From an uncultured Bacteroidales bacterium (GTDB taxonomy: Bacteria > Bacteroidota > Bacteroidia > Bacteroidales > WCHB1-69), in assembly GCA_937892025.1 (NCBI GenBank), contig CALAVA010000291.1, positions 1 to 8,911 on the forward strand: a stretch of DNA of 8,911 nucleotides, written 5' to 3'. The stretch's first letter is position 1; each line of letters starts with the position of its first letter. A program made the translations under genes and the position numbers. This document shows positions 6,494 through 8,911 of this stretch, piece by piece. Below the pieces are notes generated by a model, which ran no database searches, was not told where the DNA came from, and saw only the letters and a list, made by a program, of their open reading frames with translations.

Positions 6494-6737
6494 AAAGATA
6501 AATGAAATCAAATCTTTGATTTCAAGGTGTGAGATTGAATCGGCAAAGGCTCAGGGAATTATTGAGAACATTAAAAAGCAGTGGAAAGAAGAATTTGGAA
6601 CTGATGATGAAAAAGAAGTTGAGGAAAAGTTGCAGGAAATGAAAACTGAACTCAAACAGAGCAATGAGCGTTTGGAACGTCTGTATGATAAGTTGGTGAA
6701 TTCATACGATTGGGAACAACTTGAAACTGATATTTGA
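6483..6737 (+). CDS. Small coiled-coil protein of the recombination operon
   Basis: 84 residues, almost entirely predicted helix with strong heptad character from about 5 to 75: an N-terminal IEKINEIKSLISR helix, IIENIKKQWKEEFG, then EKEVEEKLQEMKTELKQSNE. AAGGAG at 6467-6472 lies ten bases before the ATG. It overlaps the preceding gene by 11 bases and is the last gene of the tight operon. Small acidic coiled-coil proteins of this look often accompany SbcC-like ATPases in phage genomes as I recall; a scaffold or mediator role with the half-Rad50 is an inference only. There is no Walker B or signature motif, so it does not supply the missing ATPase lobe. Confidence 0.75.
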   Translation: MNIEKINEIKSLISRCEIESAKAQGIIENIKKQWKEEFGTDDEKEVEEKLQEMKTELKQSNERLERLYDKLVNSYDWEQLETDI

Positions 6738-6853
6738 TAATACACACGTATGCTTTTGCATATTTTAGTGTATGCTATGAACACCAGAACTTTAAGTATC
6801 ATATTGACGATATAAAGTTAGGGCTTTACGGGCACATTGTAGATGTTTTTTAA
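6734..6853 (+). pseudogene. Possible micro-ORF or 3' remnant of a lost gene
   Basis: A stop-free frame from 6731 to the TAA at 6851-6853 encodes a plausible protein tail, CYEHQNFKYHIDDIKLGLYG and then HIVDVF. The only candidate start is TTG 6734, which has no ribosome site. The composition looks protein-like rather than random, and the stop overlaps the strong ribosome site of the next micro-ORF, as in coupled genes. It could be the end of a gene whose beginning was deleted, or chance. Confidence 0.3.
6740..6773 (+). other. Two-tier RNA stem-loop after the recombination operon
   Basis: An outer stem ATACAC (6740-6745) pairs with GTGTAT (6768-6773). A small internal loop is followed by an inner stem TATGC (6749-6753) with GCATA (6758-6762) closing on TTTT. 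It starts just after the stop codon at 6737. No long U run follows, so it is a poor terminator; mRNA processing or 3'-end protection is more plausible. It overlaps the remnant frame. Confidence 0.4.
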
Positions 6854-6866
6854 AGGAGGTATAAAA

Positions 6867-6899
6867 ATGGTATTTGAAAACCTAAAGAGCGAGCAATAA
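6867..6899 (+). CDS. Ten-codon leader-like ORF (MVFENLKSEQ)
   Basis: AAAGGAGGT at 6852-6860, a near-perfect Shine-Dalgarno, sits seven bases before ATG 6867, which opens a frame of only ten codons ending in TAA. Its last codons include GAGCGA (6887-6892), complementary to TCGCTC at 6905-6910, which in turn overlaps the hairpin UUCGC-UCAA-GCGAA (6904-6917) in front of the next gene. Translation of the short ORF could therefore choose between two structures. Equally, it may be the surviving head of a deleted gene. There are no runs of a single regulatory amino acid. Confidence 0.4.
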   Translation: MVFENLKSEQ

Positions 6900-6902
6900 A
6901 AA

Positions 6903-6921
6903 GTTCGCTCAAGCGAAGTGA
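6903..6921 (+). repeat. Direct repeat copy 1 with internal hairpin
   Basis: GTTCGCTCAAGCGAAGTGA, matching 7600-7618 at 18 of 19 positions. The core TTCGC-TCAA-GCGAA folds into a 5-bp hairpin with a four-base loop. It lies just before the ribosome site (GAGG, 6920-6923) of the DUF4406 gene. Confidence 0.8.
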
Positions 6922-6931
6922 GGAAAATAAA

Positions 6932-7219
6932 ATGAAAGTTTATGTTGCAGGAAAAATTTCTGACCTGAACAAGGAAAGGGTTTGTAAGATGTTTAAGAAA
7001 GCTGAAAATTTTTTATTAGCGAAGGGTCACGATGTTCTTATTCCTATAGTTTCGCCAGAGTACAAGAGCTTGTCGCATGAAGATTACATGCACATCTGCT
7101 ATGCAATGATTGATGCTTGTGATGCGGTTTATATGCTTGATAATTGGCGTGAAAGTGCAGGCGCCAAATTAGAATACGAATATGCCTGTAGTAAAAACAA
7201 GGAAATTATTTATGAATGA
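6932..7219 (+). CDS. DUF4406 family protein, nucleoside 2-deoxyribosyltransferase-like
   Basis: 95 residues matching the small DUF4406 family, which has the flavodoxin-like fold of nucleoside 2-deoxyribosyltransferases. Visible landmarks are the opening VYVAGKIS (3-10), EDYMHICYAMIDACDAVYM (50-68), the DNW at 70-72 and the ESAGAKLEYEYA signature (74-85), where a glutamate (E81 or E83) would correspond to the family's catalytic acid. Such proteins are frequent in phages and are thought to act on nucleosides or nucleotides, though their substrates are mostly unknown. GAGG (6920-6923) is eight bases before the ATG, immediately after a repeat hairpin. It overlaps the next gene by eight bases. The identification is strong; enzymatic activity is inferred. 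Confidence 0.9.
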   Translation: MKVYVAGKISDLNKERVCKMFKKAENFLLAKGHDVLIPIVSPEYKSLSHEDYMHICYAMIDACDAVYMLDNWRESAGAKLEYEYACSKNKEIIYE

Positions 7220-7613
7220 TGAATACTTCATGGCAAGAATTGCAATTTTTACAGGTGTTGTAGTTACCAAAAAGGAAGCTGAAAAGATTTTAATTTTTAT
7301 GAGAGTAGAAGAGCTGATAAAAGAAATTAAAGAAGCACAAAAACAGCTTGTAACTTGTGCAGATGACTACTGGGCTAGAGAAGGGGAATGTAGTTTACAG
7401 ACAAAGTTTGTAATGGCGATAAACAACTGGGCAAGCCCCTTTATTGCCTGCGAAGAATTGCTTAAGCGGATAGATAGTAATGAGGCCTTGCTAAAGATGT
7501 ACTGTAAAAGCCACGGAACTACATTCAAAGAGATTGGTTATAAAAGTTGTTACAGAGAAATGAGTGCTCTTTTACAAAGTGCAAAAAGCTGCGTGCCGTG
7601 TTCGCTCAAGTGA
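7212..7613 (+). CDS. Hypothetical protein
   Basis: 133 residues from ATG 7212, chosen because GGAAA (7201-7205) lies six bases upstream; the longer frame to 7182 lies inside the DUF4406 gene without a ribosome site. I do not recognise the family. The N-terminal ~28 residues (MARIAIFTGVVVTKKEAEKI) look like a small alpha/beta segment. A second methionine at 7300 begins a separate helical part (MRVEELIKEIKEAQKQL) with scattered cysteines (CADDYW, GECS, SCYREM). The last residues, CVPCSLK and the stop, are encoded by the second copy of the 19-bp repeat; the repeat's single C-to-T difference creates the TGA stop. The gene may be a fusion or may have acquired a new end by recombination. Confidence 0.66.
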   Translation: MNDEYFMARIAIFTGVVVTKKEAEKILIFMRVEELIKEIKEAQKQLVTCADDYWAREGECSLQTKFVMAINNWASPFIACEELLKRIDSNEALLKMYCKSHGTTFKEIGYKSCYREMSALLQSAKSCVPCSLK

Positions 7614-7618
7614 AGTGA
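7600..7618 (+). repeat. Direct repeat copy 2 with internal hairpin
   Basis: GTTCGCTCAAGTGAAGTGA. It differs from copy 1 (6903-6921) at one position; in RNA the hairpin survives as a G-U pair. It forms the 3' end and stop of the gene ending at 7613 and precedes the AAGGAA ribosome-like site at 7624-7629. Confidence 0.8.
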
Positions 7619-7634
7619 CAAAAAAGGAAATGTT

Positions 7635-7713
7635 ATGACTTTAGAAAAATATGTTTATGGAAATTAGTGGTATTGATGCTGAAGCTGAAATTGCAAAGGA
7701 AGAACAAAAATGA
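7635..7713 (+). pseudogene. Probable frameshifted micro-gene
   Basis: AAGGAA (7624-7629) precedes ATG 7635, which reads MTLEKYVYGN and stops at 7665-7667. A different frame is open across the same place, from ATG 7651 (no ribosome site) to TGA 7711-7713, and reads EISGIDAEAEIAKEEQK at its end. Joined by a one-base shift near 7660 these would make one small acidic protein of about 26 residues whose stop overlaps the next ATG (ATGA 7710-7713), as real coupled genes do. It may be a decayed gene or simply two chance frames. Confidence 0.35.
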
Positions 7714-7892
7714 CAGACTTAGAGGTTATGCAAAACGAATTAGAGTGCGTTCAAAGAGATTGTTGCAGGCTAGAAAATGAGTGTGCTAAATGCGACCTTG
7801 TTTTACCACAAGAAGAGATTGTTAGAACATACAAGAATGCAATCGCAATACTAAAACAAAAGGATAAGCAACGAGGGAGGTGTAAAGGATGA
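7710..7892 (+). CDS. Small hypothetical protein, cysteine-rich helix
   Basis: 60 residues: an acidic N-terminal helix (MTDLEVMQNELECVQRDC), cysteines at C13, C18, C19, C25 and C28 (the last two as CAKC), then a second helix EEIVRTYKNAIAILKQK with a basic tail. The cysteines do not form a full two-CxxC knuckle, so zinc binding is uncertain. AAAGGA (7695-7700) lies nine bases before the ATG. Its stop overlaps the next start (ATGA 7889-7892). The family is unknown; typical of phage early-region small genes. Confidence 0.65.
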   Translation: MTDLEVMQNELECVQRDCCRLENECAKCDLVLPQEEIVRTYKNAIAILKQKDKQRGRCKG

Positions 7893-8251
7893 CAGAGATT
7901 GATTTGAATAACGGAATGTTCAGAGAGGTTGATTTGAATAAACCTTGTTTCTGTTCAAGATGTAACAAAGAGATTGTAAGAAACGAAAAAAGCGTAAATC
8001 TAACAGTAAATGTACATGCTTGTGGATATGTTTTTTGCAATGAGTGCAAAAAGAAATTGAATGATTATGTAGGAAAGAAAGTTGCTGAATATGAAAAGAA
8101 ATTAGTAGAGCGTTTTGTCAATGGTGAAAAAATCTATGAAAGGATTGAATCATGGATTAATGACATGGGGGGCGAAAGTTGCAGTGTGTATCAGTATGTA
8201 CCAGATGAAGAGATTGCGGAGATATTTTTGAAAGCAATAAAATATGCGTAA
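7889..8251 (+). CDS. Small zinc-finger-like hypothetical protein
   Basis: 120 residues. CSRC (22-25) and CNEC (50-53), spaced by 24 residues and accompanied by C20, H43 and C45, make a likely treble-clef or zinc-ribbon site near the N-terminus. The rest is helical (KKVAEYEKKLVERF) with an acidic C-terminal segment. GGGAGG (7875-7880) gives an ideal ribosome site. The first 20 residues carry an internal duplication, EIDLNNGMFR then EVDLNKPCFC, encoded by two near-identical 18-base segments 30 bases apart (7894-7911 and 7924-7941). The function is unknown; binding of nucleic acid or protein is plausible. Confidence 0.76.
   Translation: MTEIDLNNGMFREVDLNKPCFCSRCNKEIVRNEKSVNLTVNVHACGYVFCNECKKKLNDYVGKKVAEYEKKLVERFVNGEKIYERIESWINDMGGESCSVYQYVPDEEIAEIFLKAIKYA
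7894..7941 (+). repeat. Tandem 10-codon duplication at the start of the zinc-finger gene
   Basis: AGAG(A/G)TTGATTTGAATAA occurs at 7894-7911 and 7924-7941, matching at 17 of 18 positions with a period of 30 bases, which keeps frame. A related 20-base stretch (GATTTGAACAACGGTATGCT) encodes the end of the C5-methyltransferase-like protein at 4649-4668. Confidence 0.7.
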
Positions 8252-8483
8252 GGTAAAAGATGAAGAATTGAGGAAATATCAAGAAGAAGTTGGGCGAATG
8301 GAATACAGGAAAACTTCTATTTATTTTTTCAATTTAAGCAAGAGGATTCGACAGAATAATTTGAGGGCAAGTAGGGAGCATTATGAAAACAGCGAGGAAA
8401 GGTTGAATGAAATAAAAGAAAAATATAAAAACGGTGTAACAATGGATATTCTAAATGAAATGTTCAATGTTAATGCTGATTAA
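8244..8483 (+). CDS. Small charged hypothetical protein
   Basis: 79 residues, highly charged and mostly helical (DEELRKYQEEVGRMEYRK, then SKRIRQNN and EERLNEIKEKYKNG). The start ATG overlaps the preceding stop by eight bases and has no clear ribosome site, so it would depend on translational coupling. There are no recognisable motifs. It is the weakest of the consecutive genes here, but its frame, length and charge pattern resemble its neighbours. Confidence 0.58.
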   Translation: MRKVKDEELRKYQEEVGRMEYRKTSIYFFNLSKRIRQNNLRASREHYENSEERLNEIKEKYKNGVTMDILNEMFNVNAD

Positions 8484-8560
8484 AATTTTATAGAAAATTG
8501 TTTTTACTGGATGTATGGAAACGCAAAATACTATAAACGCAAAAGTATGGGGTGCGGAAA
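8484..8560 (+). other. AT-rich gap with a 10-bp direct repeat
   Basis: AAACGCAAAA occurs at 8519-8528 and again at 8535-8544, 16 bases apart. An inverted pair ATACT (8528-8532) and AGTAT (8544-8548) overlaps it. No convincing promoter or terminator is seen. It may be a regulator site for the next small gene or chance in low-complexity DNA. Confidence 0.3.
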
Positions 8561-8722
8561 ATGATTGACTATATGAGTATAAGATGGTGTAGATGGTGTG
8601 GATGGTTGTTTTATGAATATTATGGGTGTTATTGTCCGTACTGTAATAATGTAGATAGAACAATTATATGGCGTCATAGGGAGATTTTTGAAAACATTAA
8701 ATCAATTAAATCCCGGTTATGA
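8561..8722 (+). CDS. 53-residue double-CxxC zinc-ribbon-like protein
   Basis: ATG 8561 opens a 53-codon frame beginning MIDYMSIRWCRWCGWLFYEY. CRWC at 10-13 and CPYC at 25-28 are two zinc knuckles eleven residues apart, as in compact zinc ribbons, followed by a basic helix (RTIIWRHREIFENIKSIKSR). GGGG(TG) at 8549-8554 may serve as the ribosome site, seven or so bases upstream. Tiny proteins of this style are common in phage genomes and easily missed by length cut-offs. The last 49 bases overlap a doubtful - strand ORF. Confidence 0.62.
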   Translation: MIDYMSIRWCRWCGWLFYEYYGCYCPYCNNVDRTIIWRHREIFENIKSIKSRL

Positions 8723-8910
8723 TCTGTTCCATTAGGATAATTAAAGATCATAAATCCTGGATAATGTTCGGATGATGAACTGCGGATTTCAGTTCGACAA
8801 AAACTAAAACCAAATGCGATGTAATTATTATAAAGATTAGCCCTAATATTTGAATAAAATTTAAAAGTATATAAAGAAAAAATATTTATAAAATAATATC
8901 TAATGGCCAC
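8674..8910 (-). CDS. Doubtful reverse-strand ORF, possibly the 3' end of a gene outside the window
   Basis: A 78-codon frame open to the window edge; the apparent start is GTG 8910, so the true start is probably beyond it. The central part (YIAFGFSFCRTEI, then EHYPGFMIFNYPNGTDHN) looks protein-like, while the first 20 codons are AT-driven (YYFINIFSLY). The N.R...NNYI.FGF..CRT pattern faintly recalls the GFR-type end of formylglycine-enzyme-like domains but is too weak to call. It overlaps the zinc-ribbon gene by 49 bases. No other gene is visible in 8723-8911. Confidence 0.3.
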   Translation of the reverse strand: MAIRYYFINIFSLYTFKFYSNIRANLYNNYIAFGFSFCRTEIRSSSSEHYPGFMIFNYPNGTDHNRDLIDLMFSKISL

Positions 8911-8911
8911 T

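Noticed and set aside
6801..6832. TTGACG at 6804-6809 as a promoter -35 box
   Set aside because: No acceptable -10 box lies 16-18 bases downstream (the sequence there is GC-rich, TACGGG-like).
1..8911. TAG stop-codon reassignment, because no recognised gene ends in TAG
   Set aside because: The long genes also lack in-frame TAG codons, so TAG is not used as sense here; about 16 stops is too few to read meaning into its absence.
1..8911. tRNA genes, CRISPR arrays, insertion sequences
   Set aside because: No cloverleaf-like or CCA-ended structure, no regularly spaced repeats beyond those listed, and no transposase or terminal inverted repeats were seen by eye.

Overview
The window looks like the replication, recombination and DNA-modification part of a tailed-phage genome or prophage from a low-GC bacterium. 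The evidence is short, tightly packed genes almost all on the + strand, ATGA-type and 8-nt gene overlaps, good GGAGG-type ribosome sites, a SNF2-type helicase, an SbcC/SbcD-like pair, three separate DNA methyltransferase-like genes and many tiny hypothetical genes. No structural, integrase or lysis genes are present. All stops seen are TAA or TGA, with the standard code. The host cannot be fixed from sequence alone; a low-GC Firmicute or a spirochaete would both fit.

Region 1 (1-2332, +) is a three-gene operon. It holds the C-terminal part of a SNF2-like helicase (cut by the window edge), a beta-class DNA methyltransferase with an SPPF catalytic motif, and a PD-(D/E)XK-type nuclease that overlaps the methyltransferase by ATGA. 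It closes with a long U-flanked hairpin (2334-2373) that can work in both directions.

Region 2 (2397-2644, -) is a single small gene reading against everything else. It has a near-consensus sigma70 promoter (TTGACT-N17-TATACT), a 5'-leader hairpin, a strong ribosome site and the shared terminator. This is a self-contained 'moron'-like unit.

Region 3 (2701-6737, +) is a second operon. It encodes a half-length Rad50/SbcC-like ATPase that ends at its zinc-hook CPLC, a C5-methyltransferase-like protein, an SbcD/Mre11-like metallophosphoesterase, an N6-adenine methyltransferase-like protein (NPPF), a basic hypothetical protein probably starting at TTG, and a small coiled-coil protein. The Rad50-like and Mre11-like products probably act together on DNA ends. 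The methyltransferases probably modify phage DNA.

Region 4 (6738-8722, +) is a loosely organised accessory stretch. It includes a stem-loop, remnant-like micro-ORFs, a 10-codon leader ORF followed by competing hairpins, a DUF4406 (nucleoside deoxyribosyltransferase-like) gene and a hypothetical gene bracketed by 19-bp direct repeats, then small cysteine-rich or charged proteins. One of these is an unlisted 53-residue double CxxC protein at 8561-8722. The last ~190 bases are AT-rich and hold only a doubtful - strand ORF running to the window edge.
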